Below, in pieces: positions 1 to 7,711 of a stretch of 64,000 nucleotides of DNA. Each line of letters opens with the position of its first letter. Position 1 is the first letter of the stretch. Made by a program: the position numbers and the translations under genes. Origin of the DNA: HGM04593 sp045646845 (GTDB taxonomy: Bacteria; Bacteroidota; Bacteroidia; Bacteroidales; Bacteroidaceae); assembly GCA_045646845.1 (NCBI GenBank), contig JAZRLO010000044.1, forward strand, positions 14,546-78,545, in the 5' to 3' direction. Below the pieces are notes generated by a model. The model ran no database searches and was not told the origin of the DNA. It was given only the letters and a program-made list of their open reading frames with translations.

Positions 1-980
1 TCCATTATCTCTTCGTAACTGTATTCATAGCCTTGCCCGTGCCATTCCCTGCGGCACTCCTCAAGAAGCCACATTCCTGTAATGTTGTTAAGGAAACATG
101 TCGTGCCCTCGATTCCCCCTTCGTTGGTCAGGTTCTGGCGGCAACTCTCATCGTTTATTATCGGTGATTCGCATTCGATACCCATGAGACTCCATGTTCC
201 GCTGCTTATGAATGCGAAATCTCTGTCTTCTGCAGGTATTGCGGCTATAGCCGATGCCGTGTCGTGCCCGGCGACAGCAATGACCGGTATTTTGCCGATG
301 CCTGTTTCCGCGGCAAGTTCATCGGTCAATTCACCTACTTTGCTTCCCGGCATTGATACCGGAAGGAACAGACCGCTGTCGATTCCGGCAATCTCCAGCA
401 GCCCCTTGTCGAACTGTTTTGTTGCCGGGTCTATCATCTGCGATGTGCTTGCTTCGGTATATTCGCATACCATCTTCCCTGTTAGCATGTATGCCAGCAA
501 ATCTGGCATGAAGAGCACCTTGTCTGCTGCGGCAAGGTTCTTGCATCCCTCGCGTTTCGCGCCTAACAGTTGGTACAGGCTGTTGAAGTACATTATCTGT
601 ATTCCGGTCCTGCGGTAGAGCTCTTCACGCGGCATGGTCTTGAAGAATTCTTCGGGTATTCCGTTGGTGTAGGGGTCACGGTATGCCCTCGGTAGTCCCA
701 GCAGGCTTCCATCGCCTGCAATGTACCCGAAATCTACGCCCCATGTGTCTATGCCTATCGACTGTGGCTTTATGCCACGTTCCCTGCATTTTATGAGTGC
801 GCGTTTCAGTTCGTTGAACAGGGCATGGATATCCCAGTAGCATTTCCCCTCCTTTTCGAGAATCGAATTCGGGAAACGGTGTATCTCTTCCATGGTGAGC
901 CTGCCGTCGGCAAGGTTGCCTATTACAGCCCTTCCGCTTGTAGCTCCAAGGTCGAATGCCAAGAATGTCTGTTGTTTCAT
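1..980 (-). CDS. rhaB: Rhamnulokinase (FGGY family), 3' part cut by window edge
   Basis: Phosphorylates L-rhamnulose to L-rhamnulose 1-phosphate in cytoplasmic rhamnose catabolism. Reading the minus strand from the ATG at 980 gives 326 codons without a stop, running off the left edge. The N-terminus MKQQTFLAFDLGATSGRAVIG is the FGGY phosphate-binding loop; WGVDFG follows near residue 87, and GHDTASA and SSGTWSLMG lie in the C-terminal half, as in rhamnulokinases. Family members are close to 480 residues, so roughly the last third is missing. In Bacteroides this gene usually leads a rhaK-rhaI-rhaP-rhaA operon, which would lie left of the window. Rhamnulokinase is favoured over other FGGY kinases on the SSGTWSLMG stretch. 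Confidence 0.9.
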   Translation of the reverse strand, partial: MKQQTFLAFDLGATSGRAVIGNLADGRLTMEEIHRFPNSILEKEGKCYWDIHALFNELKRALIKCRERGIKPQSIGIDTWGVDFGYIAGDGSLLGLPRAYRDPYTNGIPEEFFKTMPREELYRRTGIQIMYFNSLYQLLGAKREGCKNLAAADKVLFMPDLLAYMLTGKMVCEYTEASTSQMIDPATKQFDKGLLEIAGIDSGLFLPVSMPGSKVGELTDELAAETGIGKIPVIAVAGHDTASAIAAIPAEDRDFAFISSGTWSLMGIECESPIINDESCRQNLTNEGGIEGTTCFLNNITGMWLLEECRREWHGQGYEYSYEEIM

Positions 981-1012
981 AGATAGCTCCTTCTTTTGGT
1001 CCGTAGCTTATG

Positions 1013-1020
1013 CAAATATA
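1013..1020 (-). promoter_or_regulatory. Bacteroides -7 box upstream of rhamnulokinase
   Basis: On the minus strand TATATTTG fits the Bacteroides -7 consensus TAnnTTTG, 33 bases upstream of the start codon. No TTG/TTTG -33 element lies at the usual 19-21 base distance, which would suit an activator-dependent promoter such as one driven by RhaR. Confidence 0.5.
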
Positions 1021-1083
1021 TCATACAGATTCGTTATCCCGAAATTCGTGAGCCTTTTTTTGACTATGTCCGATAAATAAAAT

Positions 1084-1115
1084 GAGGGGAACGGGCAGAG
1101 ATTACCGTTCCCCTC
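1084..1115 (-). terminator. Rho-independent terminator after the small HTH gene
   Basis: An 11-base-pair perfect stem (GAGGGGAACGG with CCGTTCCCCTC) around a 10-base loop. Reading the minus strand the stem is followed by TTTTATTTAT, so it ends transcription of the HTH gene whose stop is at 1165. Confidence 0.8.
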
Positions 1116-1164
1116 GTCGGCAGGATGCAATTCCGAAATATTGCGGCCTGCTTAACGTATAAGG

Positions 1165-1380
1165 TCAATCGACATCGTCGATTATGTCGTTGCTGTAGTG
1201 CTTGAAAAAGTCATAATGCAGTATGATTGATATCTTCTCAAGCAGAGCTGTGTCAATGCTTTCCCGTTTGAATATGCTGTAGATGTTTGTGCGGTCACAG
1301 CAAAGTTCTCTTGCAAACCAGGAAACTGAAACTCCCTGTTCATCAAATCTCTTCTTTATTATGCTGCCAATATGAATCAT
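1165..1380 (-). CDS. Small HTH (Xre-like) DNA-binding protein
   Basis: A 71-residue protein consisting almost entirely of one helix-turn-helix unit: IGSIIKKRFDEQGVSVSWFA followed by RTNIYSIFKR reads as helices 1 to 3 of a lambda-repressor/Xre fold. The tail is acidic (DIIDDVD). Small proteins of this kind are widespread in Bacteroidales; targets are not known to me. It has its own promoter (about 1580-1610) and terminator (1084-1115), so it is a single-gene transcript with a long leader of nearly 200 bases. A 15-base palindrome overlaps the promoter -33 element and could be an autoregulatory operator (inference). Confidence 0.75.
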   Translation of the reverse strand: MIHIGSIIKKRFDEQGVSVSWFARELCCDRTNIYSIFKRESIDTALLEKISIILHYDFFKHYSNDIIDDVD

Positions 1381-1579
1381 ATACTTCTATTCTAATGTAT
1401 GATTAGCACTGTCCGGGCATTGCCTGGATTCAACTATAATAGTATCTACGATATCTGTAGTTACTTTGCCTTAATATGTCCAAGTTTTGTAAATTTGCTG
1501 TAAGTTGTTTAGTCTCAGGTAAGTAATTGTTTCCTGCAATTGTTTTCCTAAATTTGAGATAAATTTATAAAATTTGCAC

Positions 1580-1610
1580 AAATGTAAAGTTTTTAACTTA
1601 CCAATCAAAC
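1580..1610 (-). promoter_or_regulatory. Promoter for the small HTH gene, with overlapping palindrome
   Basis: On the minus strand TTTG (1610-1607) and TACATTTG (1587-1580) are separated by 19 bases, matching the Bacteroides -33/-7 arrangement. The palindrome ATCAAA-CTG-TTTGAT (1605-1619) covers the -33 box and could be an operator. Confidence 0.55.
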
Positions 1611-1781
1611 TGTTTGATGTTATTATATTTCTACAAGATGTTGAGCATTAGGGATATAAATGGTTTATTTGATAAATTTGATACGATTGCGCCCTTCTGT
1701 TTTTCATGCAAAAAATGTCTTTCAGCCATTTTGTAGGAGTTTGTCCAATTTGTCCCTTTCCGTTTTCCAGGACTTTTTTGT

Positions 1782-1868
1782 TATAATGACAACTGATATA
1801 TAATGAGGAATTTATTATCTGTTTTTTACTGATGATAACTATAATGACAATTGCTTCCCTTATAATGA
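1782..1868. repeat. Four copies of TATAATGA within 87 bases
   Basis: Exact octamers begin at 1782, 1799, 1840 and 1861. The first and third extend to TATAATGACAA-C/T-TG. All are in the same orientation. They resemble an E. coli -10 box, but the local promoter consensus is TAnnTTTG, so repeated binding half-sites are the more interesting possibility. Confidence 0.5.
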
Positions 1869-1944
1869 AATCGTCAACTGTATAATATGTTGCAGCAACG
1901 GCAAATAGTGGTTGTGGGGCCAGCTCGCAATACCAAACAAAAAA

Positions 1945-1970
1945 GAGAGTCGCCCTTTCGAACGACTCTC
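1945..1970 (-). terminator. Rho-independent terminator after argF'
   Basis: GAGAGTCG pairs with CGACTCTC across a 10-base loop. On the minus strand the stem is followed by TTTTTTGTTTGG, so it terminates the transcript carrying argF'. Confidence 0.8.
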
Positions 1971-2106
1971 TGTAAATTTATTGTGTTCCAATAAATTACT
2001 TGCTCATTATCTTTGGCCTGTGCGGAGTGGGGGTATCTCGCTGGCATGCGGCGGCACCCTCTTGTTGTCTGGCAAGTGGGCTTGCGGGCCCGGTTTGTCC
2101 GAAAGT

Positions 2107-3063
2107 TTATTCCAGTCCTTCGAGCATCCTTTTCAGAACTACCGTAGCCGAAATTTCGCGGTTGGCGGCTTCGGGTATTACGAGTGAGCGCGGGCTTTCA
2201 ATAACATCGTCCGTAACTATCATGTTGCGGCGAACGGGCAGACAGTGCATGAAGTGGGCGTTGTTTGTGACTGCCATCTGGCGCTCGCTCACAGTCCAGT
2301 CACGGTCTGTTGACAGTACCTTGCCATAGTTGTCGCCTTCGTATGCAGACCAGTTCTTCGCATAGATGAAATCGGCACCTTCAAAGGCCTTCATCTGGTC
2401 ATATTCCACGCGTGCGTTGCCGACGAATTCCGGGGCGAGTTCGTATCCCTTCGGGTGGGTGATCACGAATTCATAATCTGTGGCATTCATCCACTCGGCA
2501 AAGGAATTGGGCACGGCCTGCGGCAGTGCCTTGGGGTGGGGTGCCCATGTGAGCACGACCTTTGGGCGTGCTTTGGTCTTGTGCTCCTCGATGGTTATGA
2601 GGTCGGCAAAGCTCTGCAGCGGATGGCGTGTGGCGGCCTCCATTGAGAATACGGGGCGTCCCGAATACTTGATGAACTGGTTCAGGATAACTTCGTTGTA
2701 ATCATCTTCCTTGTTTTCGAAACGGGCGAAGGAGCGTACGCCTATGACGTCGCAATAGCTGCCCATTACAGGAATTGCCTCGAGTATGTGTTCGGGTTTG
2801 TCTCCGTCCATTATGACCCCCCGTTCGGTCTCAAGTTTCCATGCTCCCTGGTTTATGTCGAGCACTATTACGTTCATGCCAAGGTTCAATGCTGCTTTCT
2901 GGGTGCTGAGCCTTGTGCGCAGGCTGGAATTGAAGAAGACCATCATCAGGGTCTTGTTCTTTCCGAGTTCACAATACTTGTATCTGTCCGCCTTTATCTC
3001 CAGTGCCTCTTTTACTGCATCGTTCAGGTTGCCGATGTCGTTGACCGATATAAAATTCTTCAT
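2107..3063 (-). CDS. argF': N-succinylornithine carbamoyltransferase (ArgF')
   Basis: Transfers a carbamoyl group from carbamoyl phosphate to N-succinyl-L-ornithine (or N-acetyl-L-ornithine) in cytoplasmic arginine biosynthesis. The start at 3063 (MKNFISVNDIG) gives 318 residues, the length of the Bacteroides fragilis enzyme. Visible motifs are SLRTR (residues 47-51, carbamoyl-phosphate binding) and HCLPVRRN near the C-terminus. Residue 90 is proline in DGDKPEHI; in the literature a proline here marks the succinyl-using B. fragilis enzyme, whereas the acetyl-using Xanthomonas enzyme has glutamate at the matching site. The gene follows tamB by 51 bases on the same strand and ends at a strong terminator. 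An in-frame upstream extension to 3114 is not needed. Confidence 0.93.
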   Translation of the reverse strand: MKNFISVNDIGNLNDAVKEALEIKADRYKYCELGKNKTLMMVFFNSSLRTRLSTQKAALNLGMNVIVLDINQGAWKLETERGVIMDGDKPEHILEAIPVMGSYCDVIGVRSFARFENKEDDYNEVILNQFIKYSGRPVFSMEAATRHPLQSFADLITIEEHKTKARPKVVLTWAPHPKALPQAVPNSFAEWMNATDYEFVITHPKGYELAPEFVGNARVEYDQMKAFEGADFIYAKNWSAYEGDNYGKVLSTDRDWTVSERQMAVTNNAHFMHCLPVRRNMIVTDDVIESPRSLVIPEAANREISATVVLKRMLEGLE

Positions 3064-3114
3064 ATTCAATTGTTTTCTGTTGTGGTTGTTGATTGTCCCG
3101 GCTGGCCGGTACAA

Positions 3115-6100
3115 TTATTCATTCTCTTCCTTCTTTATGGCCGTTTTTTCCCCGTTTTCATTCTCTTCGGCATCGTCATCATTCTTCTTCCTTGGAATGA
3201 ACTTGTCGAAGTCGAAGCGGAACATTATGCCACCTCCCTGCGTGGTGAGGTTTGTTTTAGAGAAATAGCGGTCGTTTGTCTTGCTGTATGCCTTCAGGCT
3301 TATGGTCCCTTCGGGCGTAAGCAGCCACTGTACTTCAAAGTCGCCGATGAAGTTCCTGTTTGCAATGGGGTTGTCCCTGTATCCGAAGTTTCCGTTTATG
3401 AGAAGGCGGTTGTTGAGGAGTCTGCCTTCAAGCATTCCTTCAACCTCCATTCTGTTCCATCCTCTTTCGCTCGTCGAGAAGTTGCCGGATATGTCCCAGT
3501 TGCCGTTGTCGATGATATGGCCGAGCATGTTGTTCAACTGTCCCGACAGTGTGTTGGATATGAGCGATTCAACGGCGGTGGAGCTTTCCATGTATCCGCT
3601 GCCTGCCATGTTATCGTAAGTGTAGAACTTGCCTATTCCAAGCAGGTACAGGAATTGCATGTTCTTCTGTTCTTGGGTGCTGGCGACACTGGCAAGAAGT
3701 TCGCGCTCCTCCTCGCTGCCGTCGGGCAACTCCAGGTCGAAGTTAAGTGCCGGTGACTTCAGCGTGTTTGTTATGTTCATCAGGCAGTTAACCTTTACGG
3801 TCTTGCGCTGCGAGGTCTCCGTGGTAAGGTCCCCAAGGGAAGCCGAAGGGATAAGATGCTTGGTCTTGAGGTCGAGAAGCGCGTTGAACGGGTCACCCTG
3901 AAAATGTATTGAGCTTCCTTTTATGATGCTGAACTCCTTGGGGAATATGTCCTGGATAGTGAACTTGTAGGTGCCGCGTTCGAGGTTCAGTTTGCCGTTC
4001 ATGGTAAAGCCCTCTTTCTCGTCATATATGGCCTGAATGGTGCCGTTTCCGTGAAGGTCTATGTAGTCGTCGGTCTTCGTGTTTGTGAATACCTTCAGTC
4101 CGAGCGCATCGGTTACGTCGAGCATGAAGTCGAGATTTATCTTGCTGGATATATCCTTGTACTCCTCTTCTTTTTCTTCGACAATTGCCAGCGTATTGTA
4201 GCTGTGCTTCTCCTTGCCGGAATCCCGGAATGTCACGAAACTGTTGTCGCGGACTCCGCCTTTTTCCGTGGAGTTATAGACGATTCGTGACCCCGGTTCG
4301 GTATGCAGGTTTGCTTTGAGGCTGAATTGTTTGCCAATGGCGTTGATTCTTGCATTGCCTGTTGCGACTATGGTGCCGTAGAACGGGTTCGGGCCATAAT
4401 CCTGAGTGTCATAGACAAGCATCTTGTCTGCGTTTATGAGCAGTTCGCAGTCCCATTTTGCAAAGTTGCTGTGTTTCAGCTCGGCTCTCAATGTTCCGTG
4501 CTTCCCGTTGCGGTCATAAAGGTTTGCATTGTCAATGGCAATAAGCCCCTTGTCGAACTTCAAAGAATCGCCACGGAGCCAATAACGGGTATTGGTCGCC
4601 TTTACCCTTGTGCTTGCATTCAGTGTCAGGCCTCCATAGATGTCAATGTGGTTCCATTTTCCCCTTAGGGCAACTTCTCCGTTCGCAACTCCGTCTATTT
4701 CGTCAAGGAATCCTTTAATCTTCTCTTCGATGAACGCTGCATTCAGGTTTGTGCCTTTTATCTTGAGTTCTATGGTGTCGCGCGGTTGCGAGAAGAATCC
4801 GTTTACATATGACATGTCATTGCTGTCGTTGCGCACTTTTCCGTTAAGGTATATCTCCTTGCGTTCGTTGCTCCAACCTAAATTGGCATTGGCCTCTCCC
4901 ACGCGCGCATAGTCGAGATAGAGACTGTCTGTATGTACGTTGAAATCCACATCGGGTGCCGACAGCGTTGATGTCAGATAACCGTCTCCTGTAACCTTTC
5001 CCTCAATTCTAATCGCTCTGAAATTTATCAGGTCGAAAATGGTGGATATCTCAAAGTCGTCGGCCTGTATGCATATCGTGTCCTCCTCGCTCTTTCCGGC
5101 AACGCCCTTAAGACTCAGGCTCTGTGTGTTGTTATAGAGGCTTATGTTCTCGAGTGTCAGAGCGTTAAGATTGCCGGTGATGGAACCTTCCGACGTGTAC
5201 CATACATTGCCGTAATGCATGATGCTGTCCTTGTGTATCTTTGCTGCAAATTCGGGGATGCCGTCGGCATCGGTGCTCACCGATGCGTCCATGCGCACTG
5301 TTCCAAGCATCTCCTTTTCATCGCCGAAACTCATCCACTTCAACACATTCCTTATGGTGTCGTTGTCTATGCCTGAATTGAGCAGAATGGTGATGTCGTT
5401 GGCGCGGTTGTTGTAGTCGAAGGTCTTCTTGTTCTTTACAAGAGGTTTCTGTACGGTAGCTGAGAAGGAGAAATCATCGGCATTCGACTTGCTGTTTATG
5501 TCGATGCTTCTGAATACGCTCTTGCCCACATAAATCTTTTTCAGCTTGGCATTCATTGTAAGGTAGTCTTTGCTGTCGTCGCAATTTCCTTCGATGAACA
5601 ATTTCTCGTGCACTTTGACCGGCATGTCGATTATGTTGCTGAGGAATTCCGTGTTCTTTACATCCAACTTGTAATAGAAACGGTTCTTGCCCCCCCTCGC
5701 GTTCTCGTCGCTCTTTATCCCGAGTGAGGGCATATGCTTTTCAATGACGTTGCAGATGCTCCGCTTTATTCCTTTCAGGTCAAAATCACCGGCAATGCTT
5801 CCTTCCATGAAGTCGGACTGAAGAACCAAGGTTCTGTGTCCGCCTGCATCGCTGTCGGTTATATACAGGTTCTGCAGTATATTCTCCTTCTCTCCGTTTC
5901 TGTGGACAAGGTTGTCAATCTTTATGTTGGTTGACCTCTCATCGTCTCCTATCTTTTGATATTCGCCGATCAGCTGCATGGAGAATGACTCTTCTTCGCG
6001 TCCCTCGACGAGGTTCAGGTTGTGCAGGTTGATGTTGTCCAGCGCGACATTCAACCTTGATATTGTCCCGGGTCTCGTGTCGTGTTCCAGGTTTATCTCT

Positions 6101-7533
6101 GCCATCAGATTGGGGTCGTCGGAGATTATCTCTGCATTGATTCTCTTGTCTGCTATCCTGCCGGAAAGGTTGACCGAAGCATATTTGTATCCGTTCAATA
6201 CCAGATTCTCTATATTTGCATCGACGAGTGTTTCGCCTCCTCTCTTCTTGATGTTGCCGCTTGCGTTGGCATTAAGGTCGCAGCTCTGCAGCATATCAAT
6301 TCCTGATATGGTTGCCAATTTTATGTTGTTGCCATTCAAAGAAGCTGTATATCTCCCCTTGCTGTCGAGTTTCGCCGCCGCGTCGATTTTGCCGCACTTG
6401 CCCATGATGCTGCCTGCGAAATCGATGCCTGAACCGGATATTGATGCGTCTCCCGTGAGTCTTATGTCGCCAAGTGCGGATGCAATCCTTTCCGACCCTC
6501 TGTTCAAGTATGACATCAGATGCCGCAGATGTTTCTCGTTCAATGCAATCTCATCGACGGATATTGTTGTGGTGCGCCCATTGCTGTAGGGGTTGTCAAT
6601 GCTGCACTCTCCCTTGACGGCAAAACTCTTGTCGAACGCACTGATGTCGATGGATGTGTATGCCGAGGTGCTGTCGGTGCTGCCGCTTATGTCGAACTTT
6701 ATAGTAGGCATGCTCGCCGGCATGCCGGGCAACAGGGGGCGTATGTCATCGGGGGTGAGAGAGGCGCATTCGATGTCGCCCAGCAGTGCCAAGGATGTTA
6801 ATCCGCTACCGTTATAATATATGCCAATGCTGTCCGACTCTATGATACTGCCGGGAAGCATGAGTTCCAAATTACGGAGATGAAGGTGCTCTTTGTCCGT
6901 TTCGACAAGTGCGCTGAGTTTTCTTATGTCGAGTCCGCTCTTCTCCTTTCCTCTGACCGAACGGATGTTCAGTCTGAAGTTCTCTTTCGTGAACTGTTTA
7001 AGGGAGATGTTGCAGTTGAGGTCTTCAATACATATGTGGTTGGGGTCGAATACCTGCTTCTCGGTTTTATCCTTGACGTCGAAACGTGCTTTGCCGTCAT
7101 ATACGATGCATTGGTTGATGCTGACGGATATTTGGCTCTTGCTCTTCTCTTTCTGTTTTTTGAGGATATTGTCGATTATGAACTGTATGTTCAGCGGGGC
7201 ATCGTCAGAGGCGCGGTTGACAGCAATCTCGGGTGCCGCGAATATCAATGTGTTTATGCACAGTTCGTTGTCGAGCAGTTTTAGGGGGGATATGTGTGCC
7301 ACGGCCTCATTGGCGTCAAGAATGGTGTCGCCGTCGAGTCCCAGCAGCAGGATATTCTTGAGTGTGATGCCGCTTATGTCGTGAACCTCGATTTTTTCAA
7401 TGCTTACAGGAATGTCGTATGCTCTCTTTATCTCCTCGGAGACAACAGCCGCAAGGCGGCGTTGTACAACGTCGAGTTTCAGGCATTGGAACAGTGCTGC
7501 GACCAGTATCAGCAATGCTGCGAGGAGTATCAA
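3115..7533 (-). CDS. tamB: TamB-family translocation/assembly module protein
   Basis: A very long protein (about 1,470 residues) that would sit in the inner membrane and span the periplasm, helping outer-membrane protein insertion or phospholipid transport. Near the N-terminus is a single hydrophobic helix (ILLAALLILVAALF), then long beta-rich repeats with many D/N-G turns, then a C-terminal DUF490/TamB-like region with LNLERGTYKFTIQDIFPKEF, IHFQGDPFNALLDLKT and a glycine-rich LLGIGKFYTY stretch. The tail is highly charged. No ATG lies in frame upstream before a stop near 7625; TTG at 7533 is the best start, though a few residues more (KNAIVKPVKYI) would suit the membrane anchor. It is divergent from the SLC13 gene and upstream of argF'. 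Confidence 0.85.
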   Translation of the reverse strand: MILLAALLILVAALFQCLKLDVVQRRLAAVVSEEIKRAYDIPVSIEKIEVHDISGITLKNILLLGLDGDTILDANEAVAHISPLKLLDNELCINTLIFAAPEIAVNRASDDAPLNIQFIIDNILKKQKEKSKSQISVSINQCIVYDGKARFDVKDKTEKQVFDPNHICIEDLNCNISLKQFTKENFRLNIRSVRGKEKSGLDIRKLSALVETDKEHLHLRNLELMLPGSIIESDSIGIYYNGSGLTSLALLGDIECASLTPDDIRPLLPGMPASMPTIKFDISGSTDSTSAYTSIDISAFDKSFAVKGECSIDNPYSNGRTTTISVDEIALNEKHLRHLMSYLNRGSERIASALGDIRLTGDASISGSGIDFAGSIMGKCGKIDAAAKLDSKGRYTASLNGNNIKLATISGIDMLQSCDLNANASGNIKKRGGETLVDANIENLVLNGYKYASVNLSGRIADKRINAEIISDDPNLMAEINLEHDTRPGTISRLNVALDNINLHNLNLVEGREEESFSMQLIGEYQKIGDDERSTNIKIDNLVHRNGEKENILQNLYITDSDAGGHRTLVLQSDFMEGSIAGDFDLKGIKRSICNVIEKHMPSLGIKSDENARGGKNRFYYKLDVKNTEFLSNIIDMPVKVHEKLFIEGNCDDSKDYLTMNAKLKKIYVGKSVFRSIDINSKSNADDFSFSATVQKPLVKNKKTFDYNNRANDITILLNSGIDNDTIRNVLKWMSFGDEKEMLGTVRMDASVSTDADGIPEFAAKIHKDSIMHYGNVWYTSEGSITGNLNALTLENISLYNNTQSLSLKGVAGKSEEDTICIQADDFEISTIFDLINFRAIRIEGKVTGDGYLTSTLSAPDVDFNVHTDSLYLDYARVGEANANLGWSNERKEIYLNGKVRNDSNDMSYVNGFFSQPRDTIELKIKGTNLNAAFIEEKIKGFLDEIDGVANGEVALRGKWNHIDIYGGLTLNASTRVKATNTRYWLRGDSLKFDKGLIAIDNANLYDRNGKHGTLRAELKHSNFAKWDCELLINADKMLVYDTQDYGPNPFYGTIVATGNARINAIGKQFSLKANLHTEPGSRIVYNSTEKGGVRDNSFVTFRDSGKEKHSYNTLAIVEEKEEEYKDISSKINLDFMLDVTDALGLKVFTNTKTDDYIDLHGNGTIQAIYDEKEGFTMNGKLNLERGTYKFTIQDIFPKEFSIIKGSSIHFQGDPFNALLDLKTKHLIPSASLGDLTTETSQRKTVKVNCLMNITNTLKSPALNFDLELPDGSEEERELLASVASTQEQKNMQFLYLLGIGKFYTYDNMAGSGYMESSTAVESLISNTLSGQLNNMLGHIIDNGNWDISGNFSTSERGWNRMEVEGMLEGRLLNNRLLINGNFGYRDNPIANRNFIGDFEVQWLLTPEGTISLKAYSKTNDRYFSKTNLTTQGGGIMFRFDFDKFIPRKKNDDDAEENENGEKTAIKKEENE

Positions 7534-7659
7534 TATGTATTTGACTGGTTTTACGATGGCGTTTTTCCTTCTTTTTTCGTATTCAGTCGCGAAGATACTC
7601 TTTTTTATCGTATATATATTACTTTATTGTTACAAATAGTGCTTTTGTGACGGTTTTGT

Positions 7660-7690
7660 TTTGTTTTGCCTCCCGAAAAAATTATTTTTG
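7660..7690 (+). promoter_or_regulatory. Promoter for the SLC13 permease gene
   Basis: TTTG (7660-7663) and TATTTTTG (7683-7690) are spaced by 19 bases, matching the Bacteroides housekeeping promoter. The start codon follows 21 bases later at 7712. Confidence 0.65.
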
Positions 7691-7711
7691 CACTTATTAA
7701 AAATTTTGTAT

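Larger units (their letters stand above)
1381..2106. other. 726-base AT-rich intergenic region
   Basis: No convincing gene on either strand. It holds the HTH gene promoter (1580-1610), four copies of the octamer TATAATGA (starting at 1782, 1799, 1840 and 1861) and the argF' terminator (1945-1970). The stretch between about 1620 and 1780 shows nothing recognisable. Confidence 0.6.

Noticed and set aside
1782..1868. TATAATGA copies as sigma70-type -10 promoters
   Set aside because: The other promoters here fit TAnnTTTG; no TTGACA-like partners or genes follow these octamers at suitable distances.
2788..3756. 322-codon plus-strand frame across argF' and the end of tamB
   Set aside because: Crosses two genes on the other strand and contains no recognisable domain.
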